Assembly (NCBI GenBank): GCA_033557465.1
Contig: CM066044.1
Coordinates: 196,408,184-196,472,183, forward strand
Direction of reading: 5' to 3'
DNA from: Ichthyophis bannanicus
Lineage: Eukaryota; Chordata; Amphibia; Gymnophiona; Ichthyophiidae
DNA length: 64,000 nt
The position numbers and the translations under genes are program-made. The notes beneath the pieces are model-generated. The model ran no database searches. It saw only the letters and a program-made list of their open reading frames with translations, and was not told the origin of the DNA. Below are positions 10,354 to 19,616 of this stretch, one piece after another (position 1 is the first letter of the stretch; the number at the start of each line of letters is the position of its first letter).

Positions 10354-10422
10354 AAGTACTCGGGGTGAAAAGCGGCTCCCTCCCGCATCCCCCTCGGGCC
10401 TCTGCAACCCTCCCGTTGCCAA

Positions 10423-12282
10423 TTGAGCCCGCGGGAGGGCACATGCTGCTCCCACCACGTTGTCCCTGGAGGCGGCCATCTTGACGACATCGTGGTCTCG
10501 AGCCCCGCCCACTCAACTCTTATTGGACAGCGTCAGGGGTTACCGGACTCCGCCCCCCCCGCTCCCATTGGCCATCAGCTCAGGATCTCCCCAGAGCGTC
10601 ACAGGGCCTCCCCTAACCTCGGGGCAGACAAGGACCGCCCCCCCCGTGCCGGCTCCATGTCATCTCACAGAAGTAAGAGCAGAGACAGTAAGGGGAGCAG
10701 CAAGCACCGGCACCATCGCGGACACAGCGGCCACCGGAGCGGAGAAAGCAACCCTCAGCACCAGCACAGACATCGGAGCAGGGACAAAAGCCACAAACGG
10801 AAGCAAAGGGCTCCCTCACTCAGCCCCGATTCCAGACCGTCCAAAAGACTTCCCCCTCGGTCTGCACAGCGGCCAGCTGTAAGCCCTCCTGCAGGGACTC
10901 TCCACAATCCAGGGACAATCCTGCAAACTGCCTGTTCACCTGCAGTGTCTCTCCCCAATCAAGAGACCATACTGCAGCTGCTCTCCAGCCTCACCGAGCT
11001 TCTCCGTAAGGGGTCAGCAGCCACACGAGATGGGTCCACAGAGGCTACCACCCAGATCGTTGCTTCGGGAGACCCTCTTGACCAGACAGCAGAGCCTGCT
11101 AACCAATCTTTCAGCAGCTTCTCCTCTGCGGATCCAGAGTCATCATCCTTCCTTAGTCTAGAGGAGGAGGAAGTAGCCACACCGCTCGGATGCGACTCCC
11201 CCAAGGGCAAAGCGACCTCTGTACAGAGCGAGGAGTCCCAATCCACCAGACCATCTGCAGGAGCTGATCCAGCACCATCTGTTATGGCCCCAGAAGACCT
11301 TACATACCCTAAGTTCTTGCGTAAAGTGGCAGCCACCCTTAACCTCACTCCGCCAGATCCGTTACAGGATGGCCCAGAGGTTTTCAAATATCTCGACGCC
11401 CCTAGGACTCCCATCTCCTTGCCAATACATCAGCGTCTCAAAGACACGCACACTAAACTATGGCAAAGCCCTGCCTCCTCTCCGGCGTGCCCCAAGAAAC
11501 TGGACGCAAAATACCTAATCCAACAAACTCCTGGATTCGGGAAAAACCAGCTGCCTCATCACTCCATTGTTGTGTCCTCTGCTTTAAAGCGTGTTAAGTC
11601 CTCACGCAATCATGCCAACTCACCTCCAGGAAAGGACCACAAACTCCTGGACGACGTCGGCAAGAAAGTTTTCACAGGCGCCATGCTGAATGCGCGCATT
11701 TCTGCACACCAGTTTCAACACGTCCTCTTCCAGGACGCCCTGTTGGCAACTCTCAAGGACGCCTCAACAATGCTGCCATCCGAAGAAAAAGCAAAGGTTT
11801 CAGCCATTGTTGCCGACCTAAAAGAATGCGGAAAGCACCTCATCAGCACAATTCATGACTCCTTTGAGGTTGCTACACGCACGGCAGGCACCGCCATCTC
11901 CGCGAGGAGGCTCGCATGGCTGAGAGCCTCCGGATTACGCGAAGACACTCATGAACGCATTGCCGATGCTCCCTGCAATGGGGAATCCCTCTTCGGGGAC
12001 AAGGTGGCAGACACTGTTAACGATATGAAGGAGCACTGCTCCACCCTGCAAACCCTTGCCGAGGACGGCCTGGAGCGCAACCCCGGCAATAAGGGATCTT
12101 ACAACAGAAAATCGTATACCCCTTACAAAGGGTATCCCTCATACCGCAAATGGCAACAGCCACGCTACAAACAGCCGGCCTACAGATCCCCTTATGGAAC
12201 CCAACACCAGCATAAGCAACAACGGGACAGGAAACAAAAGAAACAGCCACCTCTCTCGGGCAAAAACAATCCATCTTTTTGA
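10423..12282 (+). CDS. gag: DIRS gag, main part
   Basis: 619 codons in the same frame as the upstream gag piece. The first 230 residues are low-complexity S/R/P/H, including SSHRSKSRDSKGSSKHRHH, and are probably disordered. Residues about 290-540 form a capsid-like region that aligns with the second DIRS copy, with shared blocks such as LPHHSIVVSSAL, ARRLAWLRASGL and DAPCNGESLFGDK. The C-terminus is basic and rich in Y, Q and K, typical of a nucleic-acid-binding tail. The true start may be the ATG at 10423 or the internal one at about 10655 (MSSHRS). It overlaps the RT frame by more than 200 bases. Gag packages the RNA. The N-terminal zinc motif is cut off by two stops. Confidence 0.75.
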   Translation: MSPREGTCCSHHVVPGGGHLDDIVVSSPAHSTLIGQRQGLPDSAPPAPIGHQLRISPERHRASPNLGADKDRPPRAGSMSSHRSKSRDSKGSSKHRHHRGHSGHRSGESNPQHQHRHRSRDKSHKRKQRAPSLSPDSRPSKRLPPRSAQRPAVSPPAGTLHNPGTILQTACSPAVSLPNQETILQLLSSLTELLRKGSAATRDGSTEATTQIVASGDPLDQTAEPANQSFSSFSSADPESSSFLSLEEEEVATPLGCDSPKGKATSVQSEESQSTRPSAGADPAPSVMAPEDLTYPKFLRKVAATLNLTPPDPLQDGPEVFKYLDAPRTPISLPIHQRLKDTHTKLWQSPASSPACPKKLDAKYLIQQTPGFGKNQLPHHSIVVSSALKRVKSSRNHANSPPGKDHKLLDDVGKKVFTGAMLNARISAHQFQHVLFQDALLATLKDASTMLPSEEKAKVSAIVADLKECGKHLISTIHDSFEVATRTAGTAISARRLAWLRASGLREDTHERIADAPCNGESLFGDKVADTVNDMKEHCSTLQTLAEDGLERNPGNKGSYNRKSYTPYKGYPSYRKWQQPRYKQPAYRSPYGTQHQHKQQRDRKQKKQPPLSGKNNPSF

Positions 12283-14203
12283 CAACCAGTCCGCGCAGGG
12301 ACGGGCAACCCTTCCAGTGGGAGGACGGTTGACAGCTTTCTGGGACTCCTGGCAAGCTATTTCTTCGGACACTTGGGTCCTGCGGATTATTCAGGAGGGA
12401 TATCGCCTGCGCTTCATGCTTCGCCCTCATGGCCGCCCCGCGAAACCTCTACCTCACGACAACGAAACGTCCCAGCCAATGCACATGGAAGTGATGCATC
12501 TGTTGACAACACAAGCCATCGAACCTGTGTCCCCGGAACAAACCAACCAGGGCTTCTACTCCAGATTCTTCCTAGTACCGAAGAAATCGGAAGGTGTACG
12601 CCCTATCCTAGACCTGAGGAACCTCAACAAGTTCATCCTCAAAGAAAAGTTCCGCATGTACTCCCTGGACACGATCCTCCCCCTTCTACAACGCGGGGAC
12701 TGGATCGCTTCCTTGGATCTGCAGGACGCATATACACACGTCCCGATACACCCCCAGGACAGACAGTATCTACATTTCCAAGCCCTTGGGGGCCACTACC
12801 AATACAAGGCCCTCCCATTCGGCCTCTCGCCAGCACCCCGGGTGTTCACGAAGTGCGTAGCGGTGGCAGCCGCACATCTGCGGAAGCAGGGCATACACGT
12901 CTTCCCCTACCTGGACGACTGGCTTCTGTCATCACCATCACCGGGAGAGACACGGTGGGCCATCAAACGAACCATCACCCTTCTCAATGCCCTCGGCTTC
13001 CTGGTAAACCACCAGAAGTCGCATCTGGTCCCCACTCAGCGCCTGGAATTCATAGGGGCTTGCATAGACACCGTGGAAGGGAAGGCATTTCTCCCAGCAC
13101 TGAGGGCGAAGAAATTGGCCTCCCTCGCCACAGCAGCCTCCCATCAAACAACTTCAACGGCCCGATCCCTCCTCTGCCTCCTGGGACATATGGCCGCTAC
13201 CACCCACGTTCTGCCTCTAGCACGACTGCACATGCGAACCCTCCAGTGGCGCCTACGCTCGTGTTGGAATCAGCGCACACAACCGCTCTCCTTACGCATC
13301 ACCCTCGACGTCCACACCAAGAAGAGCCTTCGCTGGTGGACAATCAAACGGAACCTCATGGTGGGGAAGCTTTTTCAGCAGTCCAGCCACCAAGTCACTA
13401 TCACCACAGATGCATCCCAGACGGGATGGGGAGCCCACATGGGCCATCTGCGTACACAAGGAGCCTGGACATTGGCAGAGACCAGCCTCCACATCAACCT
13501 TCTGGAACTCAGAGCCATAAGATACGCACTACAGGCTTTCCAACAATACATCAACAACAAGTCTCTTCTAATGCTGACAGACAACCAGGTGGCCATGTTC
13601 TATGTCAACAAACAGGGGGGAACAGGCTCCCGACCGCTATGCAGAGAAGCACTCAAGATTTGGTCGCTGATCCTAAAGGAACACTGTTGGATAAGAGCAT
13701 CCTATCTCCCGGGTGTACAGAACTCCCTGGCGGACAGACTGAGCCGACAGCTAAACCCACACGAGTGGACCCTCAGTCTCCAAGTCACCGCTTACGTCTT
13801 CAACCGCTGGGGCCAACCGGACATCGACCTCTTCGCTACGGACCAGAACAAGAAATGCCCCCTATTCTGCTCCAAGCGACCGACAGCCAGCAGCGTAGCT
13901 TCGGATGCCTTCGCCGTGTGCTGGGGGGAGTGGTCTCTAGTATACGCCTTCCCCCCCACGCCCCTGATCTCCAAAACACTACAGAAGATCATCCAGGACC
14001 GAGCCCAGGCCATCCTTGTTGCCCCCTACTGGCCCCGGCAGATGTGGTTCCCAACGCTACTACGCCTATCGCAGGAGACACCCCTCCGCCTCCCTCTCCA
14101 CCAGACCCTGCTAACCCAGGACGAGGGGCACACGCTACACCCCAACTTGGGTGCCCTGGCACTGACAGCGTGGAGATTGAACGGAGGAACCTCTCCGCAA
14201 TGA
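12056..14203 (+). CDS. DIRS reverse transcriptase - RNase H - C-terminal domain
   Basis: 715 codons, uninterrupted. The first 75 residues overlap gag in another frame and may not be translated; recognisable RT begins near residue 80. Blocks seen: RPILDLRNLNKFI, ASLDLQDAYTHVPIH, LPFGLSPAPRVFTK, the catalytic FPYLDDWL at about residues 283-290, RNase H with TTDASQTGWGAH (about 450), TDNQVAMFYVN (about 507) and LADRLSRQLN. After this comes a region starting PDIDLFATDQNK (about 588) with YAFPPTPLI and ILVAPYWPRQMWF, conserved in DIRS and sometimes described as methyltransferase-derived; no catalytic motif of such an enzyme is evident here. Its stop TGA overlaps the ATG of the recombinase (ATGA at 14200). 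Probably functional in sequence. Confidence 0.9.
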   Translation: MPRTAWSATPAIRDLTTENRIPLTKGIPHTANGNSHATNSRPTDPLMEPNTSISNNGTGNKRNSHLSRAKTIHLFDNQSAQGRATLPVGGRLTAFWDSWQAISSDTWVLRIIQEGYRLRFMLRPHGRPAKPLPHDNETSQPMHMEVMHLLTTQAIEPVSPEQTNQGFYSRFFLVPKKSEGVRPILDLRNLNKFILKEKFRMYSLDTILPLLQRGDWIASLDLQDAYTHVPIHPQDRQYLHFQALGGHYQYKALPFGLSPAPRVFTKCVAVAAAHLRKQGIHVFPYLDDWLLSSPSPGETRWAIKRTITLLNALGFLVNHQKSHLVPTQRLEFIGACIDTVEGKAFLPALRAKKLASLATAASHQTTSTARSLLCLLGHMAATTHVLPLARLHMRTLQWRLRSCWNQRTQPLSLRITLDVHTKKSLRWWTIKRNLMVGKLFQQSSHQVTITTDASQTGWGAHMGHLRTQGAWTLAETSLHINLLELRAIRYALQAFQQYINNKSLLMLTDNQVAMFYVNKQGGTGSRPLCREALKIWSLILKEHCWIRASYLPGVQNSLADRLSRQLNPHEWTLSLQVTAYVFNRWGQPDIDLFATDQNKKCPLFCSKRPTASSVASDAFAVCWGEWSLVYAFPPTPLISKTLQKIIQDRAQAILVAPYWPRQMWFPTLLRLSQETPLRLPLHQTLLTQDEGHTLHPNLGALALTAWRLNGGTSPQ

Positions 14204-15237
14204 GCGTGCCAGAGGAAGTACAGCACATCATCCTGGCGGCCAGAAGACCGTCCACCAGAAAATCCTACGCCCTCAAGTGGAAGCGCTTCAGCCTTTGGTG
14301 TGGCCCCAGAGGGATCAACCCCTCCAGCTGTCCTGTTCCATGCGTCCTACAATACCTCACTTCACTCTCGGAACAGGGGCTCAAAACCAACTCCGTCAGG
14401 GTACATCTATCAGCCATCGCTGCATTCCATGAGCGCACAAACAACGGAACCATTGCCTCACTACCCTTGGTTGCAAGCTTCATGAAGGGGCTGAACAATC
14501 TAAAGCCTCCCATACGGGCCCCTGCGCCGGTTTGGGATCTAAATATTGTCCTCCAACAGCTGACAGAAGCGCCATTCGAACCACTTCTCACGGCCACCAT
14601 GAAGCATCTAACATGGAAGACTTTATTCCTAGTGGCTATCACTTCTGCTCGCAGGATCAGCGAACTCCAGGCTTTGGTGGCTCACGCACCATACACACAA
14701 CTGCTGCAAGACAGAGCCACCCTACGCACTCACCCCAAGTTCATCCCCAAAGTGTCTTCGGAATTCCACATCAACCAAACCATCGAGTTGCCCACTTTCT
14801 ACCCTGAGCCCCACTCCTCCCAAGAGGAGGAGAGACTGCACACACTCGACTGCACCAGAGCCCTCCGGATCTACATCCTCAGGACGGGCCCGCTGCGGAA
14901 GGGTTCTCAACTCTTCGTCTCCTACGACCCAAACAGACCCGGCCGCCCGGTCACTAAGCGCACCATGGCACAATGGATCTCGGCCTGCATAGGCCTCTGC
15001 CACAAATTGGCAGGCGCGCTAACGGCCCCTAACGTGGGTCCACACCAGCTCAGGGCACTGGCAGCCACTATTGCGAACCTGCGCTCCATTCCCCTGGCGG
15101 AAATCTGCAGAGCGGCTACTTGGTCCTCTGCCCATACCTTTCAAAAGCATTACTGCCTAGACTTGGACACGCAGGCTCGCTGCGCGTTTGGACAAGCTGT
15201 CCTTTCCACTGCTAATGCAACAGCACTGCCTCTCTAA
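14200..15237 (+). CDS. DIRS tyrosine recombinase
   Basis: 345 codons. I chose the ATG at 14200 because it overlaps the RT stop as ATGA. The frame is open much further upstream, but that part is the shadow of RT. Residues 1-110 form the SAM-like core-binding domain (TRKSYALKWKRFSLWC, VRVHLSAIAAFH). The catalytic part shows TSARRISEL (first Arg, about 151), PHQLRALAAT (His 282, Arg 285), ATWSSAHTFQKHY (Trp 308, nucleophile Tyr 318). All expected residues of the R..HxxR..W..Y set are present. The enzyme would insert the circular DNA copy without a TSD. The 4-base overlap suggests translation by termination-reinitiation. Confidence 0.92.
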   Translation: MSVPEEVQHIILAARRPSTRKSYALKWKRFSLWCGPRGINPSSCPVPCVLQYLTSLSEQGLKTNSVRVHLSAIAAFHERTNNGTIASLPLVASFMKGLNNLKPPIRAPAPVWDLNIVLQQLTEAPFEPLLTATMKHLTWKTLFLVAITSARRISELQALVAHAPYTQLLQDRATLRTHPKFIPKVSSEFHINQTIELPTFYPEPHSSQEEERLHTLDCTRALRIYILRTGPLRKGSQLFVSYDPNRPGRPVTKRTMAQWISACIGLCHKLAGALTAPNVGPHQLRALAATIANLRSIPLAEICRAATWSSAHTFQKHYCLDLDTQARCAFGQAVLSTANATALPL

Positions 15238-15299
15238 TGACTCAGGCTGTGCATCCATGTGGTAACTTTGATGTACGCCTCTAAGCCTTGTGACCTTAG

Positions 15300-15412
15300 C
15301 CGTTGGCCATATTGGCCCTCTCCCTCGTTGGCCATGTTGGCCCTATGGTTGCCCATGCGGGCATCGTTAGTCGGCCATGTTGGCCCCATTGCCGGCCATG
15401 TCGGCCGTGTTG
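15300..15412 (+). repeat. Short tandem array of GTTGGCCATGTTGGCC-like units
   Basis: The DIRS 3' region holds several imperfect units with the palindromic core GGCCATRTTGGCC, for example at about 15305, 15328, 15373 and 15397. Several match the pattern GGCCNNNNNGGCC. It lies between the recombinase stop and the poly(A) signal. Confidence 0.8.
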
Positions 15413-15473
15413 TTAACCAACCAAGTTATACTGCACTGTTGTTAACCTACCAAGTTAAACTGCACTGTGTGAG

Positions 15474-15479
15474 AATAAA
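15474..15479 (+). terminator. DIRS poly(A) signal
   Basis: AATAAA in GAGAATAAAAATTATTT, 235 bases after the recombinase stop and just before the internal complementary region. Confidence 0.65.
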
Positions 15480-15546
15480 AATTATTTAAATGTTTCTCTT
15501 ATCCTTGCCTCGGCCTCCATCTCCACTGCTAAACCAGCTTGGGAGG

Positions 15547-15646
15547 CACCTGGTGTGGCTGACGAATCCTGCTTGTCCTAGGAGAAAGCGTAGTTACTTA
15601 CCTGTAACTGGAGTTCTCCGTGGACAGCAGGATGAGTCAGCCACAC
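15547..15646 (+). repeat. DIRS internal complementary region
   Basis: 15547-15586 is the reverse complement of the element's left outer end; 15584-15646 is the reverse complement of the right outer end. The two meet at GGAGAAAGCGTAG, the sequence expected at a circle junction. It serves as template for completing the ends in the DIRS replication model. Confidence 0.88.
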
Positions 15647-15725
15647 ATTCCCACCCTCCTCCCCAGGCCGAGGTCGGCCTCAGCACGCCCCTAGCCACGG
15701 ACATGCCGGGCACAGCTAGAGACTC

Positions 15726-15897
15726 ACTGGCTAGCTAGGGGCGGGCTAGTGGGGTGGGGTTTCTGGCTCATGCTCAGAAGGACTCTGAGCTCTAGAGAGC
15801 ACTTCCGTATAGGCGCCGTCGGTGGACGACACCTGGTGTGGCTGACTCATCCTGCTGTCCACGGAGAACTCCAGTTACAGGTAAGTAACTACGCTTT
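15726..15897 (+). repeat. DIRS right inverted terminal repeat
   Basis: Begins ACTGGCTAGCTAGGGGCGG and runs to AAGTAACTACGCTTT. Inner part complements the left ITR; the outer 50 bases complement 15584-15640. Confidence 0.9.
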
Positions 15898-16119
15898 ATC
15901 AGCCCTTGGAGAAATGTAATTATCACTATTCAGTCTACCTTTAGATTGTTTAATTTTGCTATTAGTAGTGGGTGGCGACTTTTGAGAGACAGCCACAGAG
16001 ATGTGATTCTGTCTGTTCTAATCATCTGGAAAGGCAGAGTTAACACCACCTTAGGACTTCATGTTGTGCGCTGTTCTCAGAGAGATTTCAGCTGGTAACA
16101 GGAAAATAAGTTGAAACCT

Positions 16120-16270
16120 GCATAGGGGGTTATTTTGGAAGCCTTATTTGCAATGTCCATGTGTAAAATCTGGCATTTACACATGAAAATGGCAATTTTA
16201 CCAAGTAGCAAGCTTACACGTGAATTGCTTTCTACATAGAAATGGCAAGAGGGCATGTTGGGGCTTAGAA
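16120..16270 (+). mobile_element. MITE fragment of the TTATTTTGGAAGCC family
   Basis: GGGGGTTATTTTGGAAGCC, then TTATTTGCAATGTCCATGTG. The same sequence occurs inverted at about 31400-31458. A dispersed short repeat; class unknown. Confidence 0.5.
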
Positions 16271-16349
16271 ACCTAGATAAGCGCTGGCAGATGGGCTATA
16301 TAATGTCTGTCTATCTAGTCTGCCCATCCATTCCAATTACTAAACTCTA

Positions 16350-16812
16350 TGGGCCCGATATTGAAAGGGATTAACACAGTAGCAGATGAACTAACCATGT
16401 TAACCTCTTGGCTGGGATATTCAGTGGCATGAACATATTTAGTGCTGCTGAATATCTGCAGGTGCTGCCGCTGCATGCGCTGATGCCGGGGGGGGGGGGG
16501 GGGGCGGCACCCGCGATATTGAACCCCTGCCCATTTATTGCAATGTGCTAAAAGTCAGGCACAGTAAAGGTTGGCCTAACTTTCGCTACTGAAGCTAACT
16601 GGGCAATGGCTGACTATCGCCGCTGCCCGTTTAGCTTCATGGCAATCTGGGCAACCCAGATATTCAATGCTATTGCCCCGGCAATGAGTGTCTGGGTCCC
16701 CTGTATACGCCTTCTAGCACTATACAAATAAATAGTAGTAGTAATAGTCGTGTTCAGTGGCAGGGCTAGTCACTTTAGCAGCGCTAGCTGTCACTGCTGA
16801 ATATCAGGCCCT
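16350..16812. mobile_element. MITE of the GATATTCAG family
   Basis: Left end GGGCCCGATATTGAAAGGG and right end CTGAATATCAGGCCCTATA are inverted. The right end read in reverse matches the left end of the copy at 51885 through GCTAGCGCT. It contains a run of 17 G at 16488-16504 and, at 16690-16745, a LINE tail ending in TAGTAGTAGTAATAG. Confidence 0.6.
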
Positions 16813-16814
16813 AT

Positions 16815-17448
16815 AATTCCTTCTTTTCCCATAGAGATCCTGTGCTTCTCCCATTATTTATTGAAATCAGATATGATGTGATGCCGAGAAGAACACAATG
16901 CAGCCCCCATCACACTCCCCACTCCTCACCTCAAGCATACAGACCCCCTCAAGTCCCTCCATCCACTCCTCGACCCAAGCACACAAAACCACTCACAGAG
17001 GAGCTCCACTGCCTCTCCTACCCTAACAGGACAGGTATGGCTGGGGCAGCTGCAACCTTTACCCATGTATTCTTCATTTCATATAGCGAACGCATGTGTA
17101 TGACCAAAAATGTCCGTGTCAGACTTTACAACCTCTCCCTGGCACATATATGTTTTTAAAAAGTGTTTGTTTTGGGCAACCCTTTGCAGGGGGATTAAGG
17201 GGGTTAGCCTCCTTATTCTCCTACTGTTTAAATCCCCTTTCAAATCAAAAGGACGGAAAGATAGCCTTTGTGGTTAATTTGTGGCGCATATAGGTTAGCA
17301 AGTTGACTCACATACTCATGTAAGTGTGCGGCACCCAGATGTGCAGTTTGCAAAATACCAGCCTCTGCATGTAGATGCCAGCGCTGACACGTGTATGTAG
17401 ATGTGTAGGTTTGTAAAATGGCTCTTCCCACGGTATGTGGATGCATGT
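16815..17448. other. No gene recognised
   Basis: Short frames only. Parts near 17340-17440 repeat the TGTAAAATGGCTCTTCCC-type wording seen elsewhere, so this is probably old repeat sequence into which element B inserted. Confidence 0.4.
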
Positions 17449-17479
17449 CTATTGTGGTAAGGAGAGCTGTACAGGAGGG

Positions 17480-18382
17480 ATGGAATGGGAAGAAAGTGAG
17501 TCCTGTGCCTTTAAAAGCAGAGATCAGCAGAGTTCCCATAATGACCACAAGCCTCCGAGGCAGACTACAGCTAGTACTGAGCCCCGCCCACTTAGTGACG
17601 TTAGAGCTAGGTCGAGCTCTAACAAGTCTCACGTGTGCAGAGAGAAAGGCGTGGTGCCTAAGAAGCACCAGTTTAAAAGTGCTTCAGTGTTTGAAGAAGC
17701 AGGAAAGGAGAGAGGCAGCAGAGGCAAGGAGAGAAGTAGCAGCAGAAGGAGGAGTAGGAGAAGTAAAGGAGGTGATCCAGGAGAAGCAGTGTTTGAAGCT
17801 GGAGAATCGGGGGAGACAGAGGAACAGGAACAGGAGGTTTCTGTGACCCAAAGCAGGCAGCAGCAACCAAGGCAGAAACGTGTCTCAAGGTACCTCAGAG
17901 AAAGGGAACTGGAGGAGCCAATTCCCAGGTGGGGAAACAGCTCAGGGAAGCAGTTGAGTCCTGGAGGTAAAGAGAATGAGTTGTATGTAATTCCTAACAA
18001 GGCTCTGTCTGAAGAAGTAGTCAGAGAGCTAAGGAAGAGTGCCAAACGCTGTGTTAGCCAGAAACCCGTGAAGCAAGCTGTAGGCAGGCATAAAAAGTAT
18101 GCCAGTGACTGCTGTGACTCAGCAGTTAGAAGACTGATAAGAGAGAGAGAAACTCCATTCCTAAAGCCTGTTGCTGCAGAGCAGAGAGAACACTTATTGC
18201 TAAAGTTGAATGAGCTACTGCAGGAAGAGAATTACAAGCCTTATGATATCCATTCACAAGAAGACAGCTGTAGTGAATCTACTGAGGAAATGGAAGTAGA
18301 TTTGTCTGTAAGTCAGGGTGAAAGTGATGTTGAAGAAATGCAATGTTCTTATTGCAAGGCAAACGAACTGAACATGTGCTGA
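17480..18382 (+). CDS. Unrecognised 300-aa basic protein encoded inside LTR-like element B
   Basis: The frame is open from 17435, but the element begins at 17453, so I took the first ATG inside it, at 17480 (base 28, as in element A). Residues about 70-110 are R/S/E-rich (RGSRGKERSSSRRRSRRSK), a likely nucleic-acid-binding or nuclear-targeting stretch. Residues about 230-265 contain EHLLLKLNELLQEE, a leucine-spaced segment resembling element A's EQLLNDLRELLNE. The C-terminus is acidic and ends with EEMQCSYCKANEL, close to EPMDCIYCTVGKL of element C. No enzymatic motif is visible and I do not recognise the family. It is intact, which is unusual for an old LTR and suggests either youth or past selection. 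Confidence 0.55.
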   Translation: MEWEESESCAFKSRDQQSSHNDHKPPRQTTASTEPRPLSDVRARSSSNKSHVCREKGVVPKKHQFKSASVFEEAGKERGSRGKERSSSRRRSRRSKGGDPGEAVFEAGESGETEEQEQEVSVTQSRQQQPRQKRVSRYLRERELEEPIPRWGNSSGKQLSPGGKENELYVIPNKALSEEVVRELRKSAKRCVSQKPVKQAVGRHKKYASDCCDSAVRRLIRERETPFLKPVAAEQREHLLLKLNELLQEENYKPYDIHSQEDSCSESTEEMEVDLSVSQGESDVEEMQCSYCKANELNMC

Positions 18383-18582
18383 GTCTATGCTCATGTGAAG
18401 GAGTGGTTTGTGAAAGCAATTAGGAGCTTGTTGCTGTGAAAGCTTGTTGCTGTGAACTGAGAAAAAGAAAGAAAACTTGCCAGAAGTTTAAAAGCAATTG
18501 TAACCTGTTTCAATGTGCTATTGAAGAAAGAAACTTGCTGGAAGTTTTAAAATCAGTTATGACTTCTTTCCTATGGAAGCGG

Positions 18583-18590
18583 TATAAGAA
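18583..18590 (+). promoter_or_regulatory. TATA-like box of LTR-like element B
   Basis: TATAAGAA, 200 bases past the ORF stop and 224 before AATAAA. The position suits an LTR promoter; sequence alone is weak. Confidence 0.3.
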
Positions 18591-18806
18591 TGGAAGCTTG
18601 TTGAAAGTTAAAGTCATTTTCTAATATGGTCAACAGCCTTAGCTTCAGAAGGTGGTTACTGAAGTGAAGCTAATAGTTGACGTTGTAAAGAAGAAAATTC
18701 CTGTATATTTCTGTTAAGCCTGTTTGGACTTTATTTCCTTTGCCTTTGGAGAATTATCCTATTTGTGTTGGTGCAACGAATTTTGATGCGGAGGGGAAAT
18801 CCCGAA

Positions 18807-18812
18807 AATAAA
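18807..18812 (+). terminator. Poly(A) signal of LTR-like element B
   Basis: AATAAA within GAAAATAAATTTTCTCTG, preceded by GCGGAGGGGAAAT as in element A. Confidence 0.6.
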
Positions 18813-18991
18813 TTTTCTCTGTTTTTACCTAACAAACCGTGTGGTCACACTGCTTGCTCAAAGAATATCTGAACTACATCTCCCAGCAGCCCATGCTGGC
18901 AGCCATATTAGGAAACAGTATTCAAAAAGGGCAATTAGGCGAGCCCTCCTGCTCTTAGGCCACCGGCCCGGGCGGGAGGACGCGACACTAT

Positions 18992-19598
18992 GCGCACTCC
19001 TGCACATCTTTCTATGTTTAGCACAGCCCTTTGTAAAACACTGTTCTGCTGAACATTGTGACCTTGATGCCTCAACTCCCATCTCCACGTCTCTTCTAAA
19101 ATGACCCATTTCCTCTTCCTACGTTTGTAAACTCATGCATCTCTGTAAGGAATGCTCTGTGAAGAGACATGACAAAGTCCGTATTCTTGTGCAGATGTGG
19201 GCACGTGTGTTTGTGTGTGTGTATAGAGTGTGTTTTTCATGGCTTATAGGTATTCTGTCCCCTTTCCCCATGCACACAAGTTCTCATTTTCCTATCTCCT
19301 TGCACTCTTCCCTCTCTTCCAGCCTCTGTCCCATACTTTCTCCCTCTCTCCTTCCTCCTCTAGCTTCCAGTCTATTTTTCGGATGGGATCCTTATCATTC
19401 TTCACCACAATTGCAGCCTTGCAACCTTCCTCTTCCAGTGGAGGATATGATCATTTCAACAGGCATTGCTGTTCTTCACCACAGCCCTGTGTGAGTTCCT
19501 TTTATATTGGAACACACAAGTGCAAACAAACCCATGTGTATGGACAGATGGATAGACAGAAAGAAGGGTCCTACCCAATAGGTACTATCACTTGGTCA
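18992..19598. other. No gene recognised
   Basis: Spacer between element B and the RTE LINE. It contains pyrimidine-rich and TG-rich stretches. Short open frames near 19135-19709 lack any known motif and partly run into the RTE tail. Confidence 0.4.
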
Positions 19599-19616
19599 GC
19601 AACATGCCTGTTGTTG

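Larger units (their letters stand above)
9721..15897 (+). mobile_element. DIRS retrotransposon, nearly complete
   Basis: A 6.2-kb element with the full DIRS plan: inverted terminal repeats (9721-9864 and 15726-15897), gag, RT/RNase H, tyrosine recombinase, a poly(A) signal, and an internal complementary region (15547-15646) that joins complements of both outer ends. DIRS elements replicate through a circular intermediate and integrate by a tyrosine recombinase, so no TSD is expected and none is seen. The RT and recombinase frames are intact; only gag shows stops. The inner parts of the two ITRs match over more than 100 bases, indicating a young insertion. Confidence 0.9.
17453..18987 (+). mobile_element. 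Solo-LTR-like element B (TG...CA, 4-bp TSD) carrying an ORF
   Basis: Starts TGTGGTAAGG at 17453, ends GACGCGACA at 18987, flanked by CTAT at 17449-17452 and CTAT at 18988-18991. Length 1535 bp. TATA-like and AATAAA elements lie in the 3' part in LTR order. Shares with element A the terminal TGTG and GACA, the ORF offset of 27 bases, and the GGGGAAAT...AATAAATTTTCT block. No internal retroviral genes adjoin it. Confidence 0.75.

Noticed and set aside
10331..10670. Intron in DIRS gag (AAG|GTCAGA donor, CTCACAG acceptor)
   Set aside because: Splicing in this phase runs straight into AAG TAA.
12373..14199. Long open frame continuous with and upstream of the recombinase
   Set aside because: It overlaps the RT/RNase H frame completely and reads as P/G/S-rich nonsense; it is open only because of the GC-rich composition of the RT gene.
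17629..18045. Leu/Ser-rich minus-strand frame with membrane-like segment
   Set aside because: Antisense of the R/E-rich ORF in element B, where the complement of GAR/AGR codons gives Leu and Ser.
18992..19012. Alternative 3' edge for element B at a second CTAT near 19010
   Set aside because: The nearer CTAT at 18988 gives a GACA end shared with the other two elements; the farther one would give an unmatched end.
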